Positions 21,483-32,571 of a stretch of 64,000 nucleotides of DNA are shown piece by piece. The number at the start of each line of letters is the position of its first letter. The first letter of the stretch is position 1. The stretch is from Tetradesmus obliquus (lineage: Eukaryota > Chlorophyta > Chlorophyceae > Sphaeropleales > Scenedesmaceae). The stretch is from contig CP126197.1 of assembly GCA_030272155.1 (NCBI GenBank), positions 3,340,001 to 3,404,000 on the forward strand. Direction: 5' to 3'. The notes beneath the pieces are model-generated. The model was given only the letters and a program-made list of their open reading frames with translations. It was not told where the DNA came from and ran no database searches. The position numbers and the translations under genes are program-made.

Positions 21483-24218
21483 GATTGTTTGTTTCAGCAG
21501 TCACGATCACGGGTTGCGTGCTGTACCGCAGAGCGCCAACATGCTAGAGTGCCTGTGGCAACAGGCCGACTCCTGGTGTTGATGGAACCTGCAATTGCTC
21601 AATGGTCCTGTGTTTGGCTCGCTAAAATCAGGCAGTTGAGCCTTTCATTGGCTCCGTAAACACTGTTTGCAGCAGTGTTCTCTTGGTGGGTGGATGCGAT
21701 CCTGGTGCCACTTTGCATGGCAATGCTTCTTATCCAAGATGATGGTTGTCGCTGCAACTGTGCTGCCTACGTGACTCCGACACACATCCTCAGCAGCTGC
21801 TGTGAGCCAAGAGGGTCCCCTGTCGAGTTCAAGTTTGAAAACACGCCTGATGTTACAAACGGTCGGCACCAAGCCACGCCAGACTGCGGGCCGGCAGCGG
21901 ATCAGCATAGGTAGCATGCATGCTTAGCATCATGCAGCAGCAACTGCTGCACCATACATCATCGTGCTGTCAACACACTTGTGTATCTCATCAGACCACA
22001 TCCATACATTGATTGTGACTGCATTTGCTGCCGCCAACAGTAATGCGCCTACTTGAAGCCCAGCGTTCAATGTAGCTGCTGCACGACTCACGTCATGCTT
22101 CAAGTGCGCTGCGCGCACTGCCACCTGCGCGCACTGCCACCTGCGCAGCTATCAACCACATTATTGGTCACATCGCACAAGCCTTCCACCCCCAACACAT
22201 GTGCTGCACTCCACGTGCAGCATGCAGGGGAGCCAGCACGTCACCACTACTGGCAGCAACCCTGAACAGCACGATTGTGTGCAGACATCAATCTCTGCAG
22301 GTGCTCACGCACGTGCCTGCGCTGTTGACACCACTTTTTTCATGTCAACAGGGGGGGCGGACCTTACTGGCTGCCCATTGACACCACTTTTGCGTACCTT
22401 TGGACCTGGCATGCTTGAAAGCCAGCTGTCACCCAGCCTGCTGGCGTGAAAGACACAACCCAACAGCATCAGCAGCGCCCAGAACAGTCGCATGCATCAA
22501 CGCAGCCGCCATGTGCGCGGGGCGACATGCACGCAGAGCTCCAACACCGGACGGATCAAGCAAAGCAGACGTAAGATTCAAGCCAATGCATTTTGGGCTT
22601 GCACATAACTCAAAACACCACACTGCCTGCAGTAGGGGCGCAAATAGAGTGTCAGCATGTTGCTGCTGCACAGCGCGCACGTGTATGCTGGCACCAGCAG
22701 CGCCGCGGTGGCCGCAGCATTCGCACTGCACAATGCAGGTGTGCAAGTAAACACAAGGCAACATAGCTGATGCAGCATGCTTCATGCAGCTGATGCTGCA
22801 ACTGCAATCAATTCCACAAGGGTGGCAGCAGTGACGCTGCGGGTCCCTCGACCCTGACTGCACATCACTGCAGGCAGTGCATATATTATGCGACTGATAG
22901 ATCACCATCGCCTGTGAGTCACAGGTTGTGCTGTCATGGCAGTAACTGTGACTCACTTGAAGCAAGGGCGTCACCCTCACCACTCCTTGCGGGGTTACGA
23001 CCCCTGAACACTTCAGACACTGCACTGCAAGTAGGCCGCTACACCTATACCATTTGATGTGGCTGTGACACAGAACTCACGCGTTGCACGGATCTGACAG
23101 CAAGTCACACCACTGCTGCAGCTGTTTATGCTGCTGCAGCCCAGCCAAGCAGCAGACCATAGCAAGCACGGCAAACATAATCACTGACACATAGCATCAG
23201 CACACTCAGAACCCTCGTGAGCACCGCCAAACAGCATGTGGCCTCACGACATATAGCAAGCCGCACGGCGCGCGCAACAACACAAAACGTGCTGCTGCAG
23301 TTGCCATGTATATATTGTCAACTCAACATCAAACCAGGAATGACAGCATGGGACTGCAAAGTATGTACTCTGCCTAGTGAGCACTTGGCAGGGGCGAAGC
23401 ATGAATGAGCAGCCAGCGATCCACAGACCAGCTGCTGTGGGGTGGTGACTACAACAAGGTTGGGTTGGCTCTGACACAGACAATATGCGCGTCACTTTTG
23501 GCCGCCAGTCGGTAATGCACCTGGCGGCAAATACTGGACAATAGGCAGCACGGTGTCGCTGCACAACACCCCGTACCAAAATAAAGTGGCAACCATGCAG
23601 CGCCCCACTATTCAACCCTTTTTGGCAATGCAATGCACCCGGCACTCTGCAGATGAGCTCCTCTTGGGCTGGCGGGCTGCCGAATATCAGGTCAGACAGG
23701 TGCTGCAGACACATCAGCTGGCAAGGCTGCTGCTGCAAGTGTGTCTCCTTGGAGGCTGCTCCTTGACGCCCAAGTCCAACTCTGCAGCACTTCTTGATCC
23801 TGCATCAGCAGCAGCAGTGGCAGCAGCAGCAGCAGCAACATCAGCATGAAGCGTGCGGGGCATAAGAGGTGATGCACATTGCAACATGGGTCAACCGGTG
23901 ACATTCACACTGCAGGCACGCACCAATGTGCGTCAGCAGTGCACCACGGCAACACGTGTACAGTAGAGCTACTGCTGCATGCAGCATCACATGCGTCCCA
24001 GCTTGTTTCTCCATTGCTTTTTGGACTTGCAGAGTTGGACCGGGGCAGGGGTACTAGCCGGACAGAGTTACAACGTGCAAGCAGGACAGACATTACAAGC
24101 AAGCAATATATGTGTAGCTGCCATGGCCCCGCTGCACAAGCTGCACACGCAGCAGCAGGCTGGCATGCTAGAGAAAGGTATCCGGGTGTCATACACTGTA
24201 CACGGTGCACAGTCTCAC
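21483..24218 (-). other. unresolved 3' continuation of gene B
   Basis: Gene B's last clear exon ends at 24219 with a good GTGAGA donor, so more exons must follow. Candidates on the - strand are about 23565-23440 (after TTGTGCAG; reads HRAAYCPVFAARCITDW) and 23022-22956 (after CTTGCAG; reads QCLKCSGVVTPQGVV, with a GTGAGT donor). A hydrophobic run (MRLFWALLMLLGCVF) occurs near 22493-22449 in another open frame. None is confirmed, and the stop codon is not identified. Confidence 0.35.
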
Positions 24219-27200
24219 CTGATCAACACCATTGCCTGCCGTCAGGCCAGAGACTGGCCGTGGCAGCTGCAGCACCGCAGGGCTGCTTTGAATGGGCCTG
24301 AATGGCCAGACCCCGTTGACCAGCTGCAGGCGGGTATGAATCTCGCGCGTCGCCTGCAGATAGAACAGCAGCAGGTGCAGCAGCGTCGGTTGCAGGGCAG
24401 GGCAACGTGTACTCCCTCCTGGTGTACATGCTATGCATGCATAGCTGATGCATTCTGCACACACAGCAAGGCAGGTGTAGGCCCCTGGCAAGGTGTACAT
24501 GCTGCACACAGACAGCACTGCGCACAGCAGCTGCTGCATGGAGCGTCGTGGCACGACTGATCGTGCCATGGGTCATCTGCGCGCTCACCGTTCCGGCGTA
24601 TTTGTCGCAAGCTTCGGCAAATGTTTTCTGCTCAACGGTGGGCTCCTTCAGCGGGCAGCTGTCAGCGTCACACTTGTTGTCTTCTATTTTGCGGAAGGTG
24701 CGCAAGCCCTTCGCTTGAGCAGCAGGCGTCTGCGGAGCAGATGTGAGCGATTGAGATTGGACGAGCATGCAGCAACCAACAACACACAATAGAGCACAAA
24801 TAGGGAAGTTCTGGAGAAAGTTCTAGAGGCATGCGTGTGCAGTATGCTGTGCGTCGTTTCCCATGGCACACTGCATATGGCACAGCTGCTAAGGTGGCAG
24901 CACAGAGTCAAACCCACTAGATTCTAACATCTCCTCGGTTTCTGAAGTCATGCGCCATATGCTTGGTGCGTACCAAGGTGCTACTCAGCAGCAGCAGCAG
25001 CCCACCTGTCCGGAGTAGCGCCTGCTGCCGTCGCAGAAGAAGCACATGTCCCAGCACGAGGGCGCGTCCCAGCAGCTGCTGCTCGCCACACTGTCAACCA
25101 CCCAGATCCCCGCCCCTGTCGGCTCCCTTGGATCCGCTGGCAGGAAGGCAGCCCCAGGCACGCAAGCCAGCTTGCCATTTCTGTCTGGCTGCCCACTTTC
25201 ATCCACCCATCTGAACACATGGCCCTTTGTCTGCGCCTCCTTGCAAGCACATGCAGTGTCGCCGGCCGCGTTTGTGACCTGCTGGACGTCAGTTCTATCC
25301 CAGAACTGCCCTCCTGCCACGCCACACGACTTGCCCGGCGGTGTGCATGCTGGCGGCAAGGAGTAGCTGTTGCCAGCAGGGGAGAAGGTCCAGGAGCCGC
25401 CACCATTCCTGTTGGTGGGGCAATCGATTCCGCTAGCTGGGAAGGGTGAGGTGGCTGGGCGAGGCAGGCATGTGGACTGCGGTAGTGGGCTGGGGCTGGG
25501 GCTGGGGCTGGGGCTGGGGGGACGTGGGCTAGGGCTGGGTGATGGTGATGGGCTGGGGCTGGGGCTGGGTGATGGTGAGGGGGACGGGCTGGGTGGCCTA
25601 GGGCTGGGGCTGGGGCTGGGTGATGGGCTGGGTGACGGGCTGGGTGGTCTAGGGCTGGGGCTGGGGCTGGGGCTGGGGCTGGGTGATGGGCTGGGTGATG
25701 GGCTGGGTGATGGGCTGGGACTGGGGCTGGGTGATGGTGATGGGCTGGGGCTGGGGCTTGGAAGCCGTGGGCTGGGACTTGGGCTGGGTGATGGGGATGG
25801 TGATGGGCTGAGTGATGGGCTGGGTGATGGGCTTGGTGATGGCAGCACCACGCAAGCTGTGGAGTTGCTGTTGGGTGCCTGGCCTTGCGGGCATGCGCTG
25901 CAGTTTGCTGCGCTGCCGTCGTTGAAAGTGCCTGAGCCGCAGGGGCTGCAGGAGGGCCCTGCTGCTGACCAGCTGCCATAGCCAGGCAGGCACACTGCAG
26001 CAGCAGCAGGCAACAGTACAACACTTGGTACGACTAGAAAACTTTATTGCGAGCTGGCAGGGTGTCAATGTGTAGCACAACAACTACTGACAAAGCGGCT
26101 GCGCAAGCCATGCTGCCAGGCCTCCCCGTACCCTGTGCAGCTGCGAAACAGCATGTCAAACCTTTCAGCCCTCACCTGTGCAGTTTGTGACGTCTGTAGA
26201 GCCAGCACCTGGCGTGCTTGTGTTCCCCGGGCAGCGGCTGCACGTTGGGTCATTTCCAATGGTTGGCTTGTACGTGCCGATCGGGCACGCCACACCCCCA
26301 GAAGGCGTATCAGGCCCTGGTGCAGGAAAATACCCAGGCAGGGCCTTGCAGTCTGATCTGCTGCTTGACAAGGCCTGCTCCGTGGTCATGAAGCGGGGGC
26401 AGGTGTCACAGGGCCGCGCCTGAAACATGACCGTGTCAGCTGCCATGCCTGTTGAACCCGGCCAGCAGTCAATGGCGCCGCGCACTGGGGTGGTGCCATC
26501 TGATGTCCACAAAATCTGCAGGCCCTGGCCTCTCAAAACAACTGCGGAGCAGGTAGGAGCAGGAGCATGGAGGCAGGGGTGAGCAGCAGTTGACTGCAGG
26601 TGCCAGCCAGCACATGCCTTTACCATGAAGACATCTACACTGTTGTTCACTACCTGGCAAGCTTAAGATTGGGTGCAGGCCTGGCGAACGCAAACAACGC
26701 ACAACATGCAGGACAAACATCTGCGACACAAGGGCGTCACGCGGCACTCACAGCAGTCGAAGGCGCTGGTCCTGTTGCCGCGCGAGGTGATGTTGTCGCC
26801 GCAGGGCGTGCAGGCGGCCCTGTTCCAGCCAGGGTTGTAGCCGGAGGTGCACAGCTGCACTGACAGGACAGTAGTGTCGGCTGGCAGCGGGTACACCACC
26901 CCGTAGCCGGGAGGCGCCACTGCAGATTACAATAAATACAGGACGAGAAGGATGTGAGTGATATGAAAAGAGGATGCTCATCATGTAGCAGCAGTGTACA
27001 AACGCACGCAGCTGATAATGCAGCTGCCTTTGTGAGTATCCAGCAAGCGCTACTGTTGTCCTGCAAGCGCCTGCTGCTGTCCTGCAAGTGCTGGTTTTGG
27101 CACGCAAGCAATGCTGTTGTCCTGCAAGCGCCTGCTGCTGCCCTGCAAGCAGAGCTGCTCTCCTGCAAGCGGAGCTGCTCTCCTGCAAGCGCTGCTACCG

Positions 27201-28636
27201 TCCTGCAAGCAGAGCTGCTCTCCTGCAAATGGAGCTGCTCTCCTGCAAGCGGAGCTGCTCTCCTGCAAGCGGAGCTGCTCTCCTGCAGGCACTGCTCTTG
27301 CTGACTTGCATAACCAAGGCAGGGCATGAGCACCATGCTCAAACAGCTTCTTGGTAACACGGGCTTCTGGCGTCAAGTCACAGGCACATTGACTTTGACA
27401 CTCACAGCATGCGGCGACGTCGCTGTTGCCTGGTCCTTGTGTGGTCAGCCCCCATGGGCACACCTGGCAGCTGTTGCTGCCTTTCAGCCCGCCCACATTG
27501 TACTGCCCCACAGCGCACAACTGCGCCTGGCAGCCGCTAGTCATATCACAGGTGGTCAGCCCATAGCCTGGCTGCGCATAGGCGCACTCTGCTGCTGCTA
27601 CTGCTGCTGAGCCTGCTGTCGTCACGCCTGCTGCGCAGGGCCTGCATGCCTCGCTGCCCTGCAGGTGGTAGCCTGGCTGGTAGGTGCCTGGGGGGCACAC
27701 CCGCACAGTGCCCTCCTGGAAGTACAGCCCGGGGCCCGCCTCTGCACCACGCAAAGCAACACAGCAACAGGATATGGACGTTGGATGAAGCAATGATGAC
27801 AAAATGGCAGAATATATATGCTGGAGTAAGCGCTGACGACGACGTCACACGAGACGCTTGCAGCCTGCAGCTTAGCTCTTAAGGGTGGTCAGCACACTTC
27901 GTGGATCGGCAAGGTGCTGGTGGCACCTGCAGCTGCCAACTACTGCACAGGAAACAGCAACAACAACTGATATTCCACCTGCTGATCTCTGCTGTGTGTG
28001 CATACTACAGGGCTACTCACGGCACTCGTAGCGGTCAACAGCTCCCTCCCTTGCAGTGGTGAGGCCTGAAGGGCAGCGCTGGCAGGGCGTCAGGCTGGAG
28101 CGCAGGCCCTCACTCCAGCTGCCAACGGGGCACAGGCTGGCTGTGGCTGTTGCTGTTACAGCATAGCCATAGCCTGGCAGCAGCACTGCAGGCAGCAGCA
28201 GCAGCAGCGGGCACACATGCAGTGATGAAAAGTGATGTGTATGCCAACAGAAAGCCATGCTCTGCTGCTACTGCTGCTGCTGTCAAGGTGACTAGCAAAG
28301 TGCAGTTCGCAGCAATTGCTGTTAGGACGACTTGTGCGGCGTGACAGCTGCTCCAGAGGTGGCCTTACAGCAAGCAGCGTCAGTCTCAGCATGCCTGACA
28401 GCGCTGGCACATAGCCAGCTATGAGTGCTGCTGCAAGCAAGTGTACTGTTAGCGCTGCTGCTGCACAGCCAGCTATGAGTGCTGCTGCAAGCAAGTGGTG
28501 CTGCGTGGCGTGCTGCTCACCACAGTTGTTCCTAACCCGTGCAGGCTGATCAGGCCGAGTGGTGAGGCCGATGCCACACGGCGTGGCCTCAGCAGGCTGC
28601 TGAAGCTGCAGTGCTGCTGCGGCTCCTGCTGCTCGG

Positions 28637-28674
<38 letters not shown>

Positions 28675-29318
28675 TGTGTTGGCGCCACCGCTGCAGTAGA
28701 ACCCGCGTGGGCAAGCTAGGCACTGGCACGTGCCGCTGCTGCAGTCTGCATATGCTCCTGGCCGGCAGTCTGCGTGAAGCAGCAGCAGCAGCAGGGTGGA
28801 AGTCACGTGCTTCTGTCTGATGGTGCATGAAAGTTTGCAAGAGCTGCTGGCAGTAGCAGTCCTGAGACCTTGGCATGTCCTGCTACTACTGATGTGGAAA
28901 TGATGGTGCTGGTGGGCTGTCTGTTAGGTCTTGACGAACTCGTACGCAATAAGGATGTGCATCTCTGATCTCTTGATAGCGTGCTGCATCAGATTCTTGC
29001 TGCGTAGCCGTGCACGAGGACTGTTGCTGCTTCTTCTCCCACACCACGTCCCAACCCACCACAGCGAGTGCCATCAACCGATCTGACGTACAGCGAGCCC
29101 CGGCAGCGTGGGCATGTGAGGATGGACCTGGTTCCAACTATTGTAAACGGGCAGGAGGCGAAGGCGCAGCCCGGGATGAGCCCACCGCATGATGGTGGTG
29201 CTGCCACCGGGCTGCTGACGAGCAGCTGCCGTGCTGCACCACTACGCAATATGCAGCATAGAAGAGTAACCAATAGACAAGCTGGGATTTGTTTAGTACT
29301 AGTGCTCGCAGCGCGCAT
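24219..29318 (-). CDS. gene B: secreted or cell-surface Cys-rich protein with Ser-Pro array (3' end unresolved)
   Basis: Exons read on the - strand at 29318-29060, 28769-28521, 28185-28021, 27741-27406, about 26919-26752, 26542-26176, 25994-25007, 24737-24588 and 24353-24219, about 930 residues so far. It opens with a signal peptide ([16 protein letters not shown]) and a CGGLIPGC...CP.C block. Ephrin-receptor-like Cys repeats follow (PGYGYAV...[27 protein letters not shown]). Then comes a long Ser-Pro array typical of hydroxyproline-rich algal wall proteins, and a second conserved domain ([27 protein letters not shown]). The last exon reads [13 protein letters not shown]. Exon order and phases equal gene C. 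The Ser-Pro stretch suggests an O-glycosylated rod between two globular parts. Whether the protein is secreted or membrane-anchored depends on the missing 3' exons. Confidence 0.8.
25470..25860 (-). repeat. Ser-Pro coding array in gene B
   Basis: On the + strand this is (GGGGCT)n mixed with GGGTGATGGGCT units; on the coding strand it encodes repeated Ser-Pro with occasional [10 protein letters not shown] and SRP breaks. Units are imperfect in the third position, and several longer blocks recur, so the array probably grew by unequal exchange. The + strand is G-rich enough to form quadruplexes. Confidence 0.9.
27058..27300. repeat. 20-bp minisatellite in gene B intron
   Basis: About a dozen copies of a unit like TCCTGCAAGCGGAGCTGCTC, with variants, in the intron between the fourth and fifth gene B exons. 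Gene C's matching intron lacks it. On the gene strand, the unit carries repeated CTTGCAG sequences that resemble 3' splice sites. Confidence 0.9.
28415..28500. repeat. tandem duplication in gene B intron 2
   Basis: GCCAGCTATGAGTGCTGCTG continuing to CAAGCAAGTG appears twice, about 50 bases apart, just downstream (gene B sense) of the second exon's donor at 28521. Confidence 0.7.
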
Positions 29319-29522
29319 GAAATTGCCTAACTGATGCTAATAGCTCTAATAGTGTTGGCCATGGGATTCTAATGAAGTATATTATTGTTGAAGATGCAAA
29401 CATAGAGACTATACATGACTGAGACATCAGGGCATGCCTGTAGTGACAGCTCAACTGCATGACATGGTTGGCTGTTCTGAATGAGGCAGATACAGCTGAT
29501 CATACCAACATATACGTATTTA

Positions 29523-32383
29523 TTAGTAATCAGTATTTTTACAGCGGAACGATCTCATGTTCAGACGACGTTTCAAGGCACGTGGCAGCGGGTCGTCCTC
29601 ACTGCTGACTGGTGCACGCTGGATTTTGCGTATGCCCGTAAGCACCATTGCAAAACAATATAAGATCTCACAAGATTTCAATCGCAGGCGCTGCAGTGGC
29701 AATGCAACCCTGAGATGAACATACCCAGCCACAGCACTGCTAACTTAGCAGCGTCCCAGTGGCAGCAACACTTTTGAAGCACACAAGTGCACAGTCGCCC
29801 CACTGGGGCACTCACAGATCATGAAAATAACCAGGAGCATGAGCCCATGAAGCTGCACAGCTCCTGACACAGTGAACACCAGTAAACATGAGCACACATC
29901 ATCCAGGCAAACATGAGCACACAGTATATGCCACCCCCCTGACGCAGCACTGAGCTGAGCTGTCACAGCTGCCACAATGACAGCGTGCGCACAGACTGAG
30001 TCAAAGCTTCAGTGCTGCTGAAACAGTATCAGACGCATCCAGGCCTACAGCACTGGACCTGCTTCACATGCTAAACAACTCTGAAAACTCCATGTTAACA
30101 GCATACATGGCAGCACCAGCTGCTTTGACCACGCATCCGGCAGTAGCCACAATGAAACGCAGCCAACGAACAAGGACTCCGTGTCGGGCCACACACTGCA
30201 GTATGAGTGAAGCATGAGCTAAGACAGTTGGGGAGGCCGGCTATGTTCAGCTTATGCTGCCAGCCGGTAGTGCCAGTCTAGTAGTGTAGTAGCTTCGACA
30301 ACGAACACCCACGCCATTGCAACAACCTTCCAGCATACCAGAGCACTGCTGCATCATGTGTGTTCTCTTTGGTATCTCAAGCCCACTCCTATGATGCCAT
30401 TGCCATGGCATATCGTAGCAGTTGCACCAGGACAGCAGCAGCACCACACATGAGGATGTTGCTGCAGCAGTACCCAACCAAACACCACAGCAGCATCACA
30501 ATTGAAACAGTCAACAGCACCCACGCTACATTACTGCAAGACGTCCTGAACCGCCACAGCTGTGTGGAATGGACGCAGGCAAAGCAGTGGCCAGCGCAGC
30601 ATGCACCACGCTGCTTGTCCACCCTCACCGTGTTATGTATGTGATGCATAAAGTGCAGGAGCACACCCACAACTATAGCTCGTAAACTGCAGAGACACCA
30701 AAAGCATCAAAAGCAGGCACCCCTGCAGAACAACCGCAAGGATCGTGTGTGCTCGTACCAACCAGCCAGCTGATGCCAGTGCTTCTAACCTCTGCTGTTT
30801 TGTTGTTGAAAAGCAGCGCTAGCCAGGCTGGCCAGAGCCACCACCTCCGCACTGGCAGCGCACATGGCGCCGCCAGCGCTTATAATAGAAGAAACTGCTG
30901 ATACGCATCGTACATGCATCTTTATGCCACCCACGCATTCACAACGCCTCAAAATCCAACACAGCCACCACTCCAAGGCTAGCAGGCATGGTCAGCCAGA
31001 CACCCACAGCTGGGGTGTTGTTTTGACCAGAGCTAGCTAGACCCACAACCACACACGGCAGGCGCAACAGTTGCGCTTCTGCCTCACTATATGTAAGCCC
31101 TGCCGCGGGCACGGCGCCGCATTGTGAACACATACAGGGCTGCAAGAGCTCTCCTATAAATGCACAGTAAGTAGATTCTTAACATCATAAGACAGCGTCT
31201 TCTTGGCAGGCCGGGTGGCAGTCTCTAATCAATTCGAATGCGTAAGCTGCAGAGGTTTTGAACATGACCAGTGAACATAACAGGCCCTCGACATAGGTGC
31301 TACGTTCCCACCTCCGCAAATTGGACGCATGTGAGCCTCGCATCACTATACCATCGCCAGCAGTCACATACTGCATCACTTTAACAATGTGAGAGCTAGA
31401 CACACACGAAATAACACGTACAAGTAACACCTCATCTGCATTTGTTGTTCCGGCAGCGGCCATTGATGTGTGCTCCTGCCGAAATCTCTGGGTATTAACA
31501 CAGCTGGCAGCCAACACAGGAAAGCGGAGGGCAAACAGCTCACACCTCTGACCTTCCATACCTGCGAGATCTGACATGGGCTGAGGGGGGTAAACACACG
31601 CATGACATGCCACATCTGGCAAACAACAGTCGCGTCGCGGTGGCTGCGTGACAGGTGGGAACATACACCAGATAACATGCAACACAGGTTGTAGCCAGCC
31701 TGTAGGTGCACTCAAAAGTGACAAGAGTGCACCACCGGCTTCCATGCACCGGCTGAACCACTTACACCCCTGCAGGCATGAAAGTGCCAGGTCACAGGGG
31801 CCAATACACACGCCATGCAACAGCTGCAGCATCCAACCTGTACAGGCAGTACAGCCGTACTGTGACACTGGCAACAAAATGACCAATCAGCACCTCACCA
31901 TGCCGCCAGCGCCTGCAGCAGTAGCCGGCGCTGCGCTGCCTGTTTGGACAGCTGGCAAAACACGCACAAGCACAAGCACAAGCACACACTTTGGCGATTA
32001 CTGCCCTCAAATATAGGTCGGACACCAGGACACGCGGGTGCACAAGCACTAGCACTGCACAGGGGTCATACAAATGTCCAGTTCTGCAATACTTGCTGGC
32101 CCTGCAGGCAGCAACAGCAGCAGGCAGGCAGGCAGGCAAGCCGGTGGTCAGGGCAAAGGCAGCAAGCGACACCGTGGTCTTTTGTCGGCTGTATTGTGGA
32201 AGGGCAGTAACATGTGTAGGCAGACAGCAGCAAGACAGGACATTCAACGGCCGCTAGCTGCCACATGTTGCACGCGTCGCTCCTGTGACGCATGCAGCCG
32301 CTGTACATTGCCTAGCACGGTATAGCTCGTGAGGCAGGCTGCACTGCTGCTGCTGCCGCTGCTGCTGCAGCCGCAGGCCTCAC
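29523..32383 (-). other. unresolved 3' continuation of gene C
   Basis: Gene C's last clear exon ends at 32384 with a GTGAGG donor, so downstream exons are expected here. Candidates on the - strand: 31558 downward after CTCGCAG (reads MEGQRCELFALRFPVLAASC); 31136-31064 after TTGCAG (reads PCMCSQCGAVPAAGLTYSEA); a short piece at 29865-29818 with good splice sites; and an open end 29732-29523 whose tail is strongly basic (RALKRRLNMRSFRC). Junction phases do not all agree, so no model is offered. Confidence 0.35.
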
Positions 32384-32540
32384 CTGGTTGACTGACAGCC
32401 CAGCAGTCAAGTTTGCTGGCAGCCGCAGCACAGTGGATGCGCTCTGCACAGGTCTGAAAGGCCACGCCCCGTTGACCAGCGACAGGTTGCCACGCGCCTC
32501 ACTGGTTGTCTGTTGTCAACAACCAGCAATGAAGCAGCGA

Positions 32541-32571
<31 letters not shown>

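Noticed and set aside
25370..25981. + strand ORF of Gly-Leu and Gly-Asp repeats (also 33559-34152)
   Set aside because: These are the antisense of the Ser-Pro arrays; the - strand reading joins conserved Cys-rich exons in phase.
27050..27360. - strand frame with repeats such as [12 protein letters not shown]
   Set aside because: It is the 20-bp minisatellite read through; it lies inside an intron defined by good splice sites in gene B and is absent in gene C.
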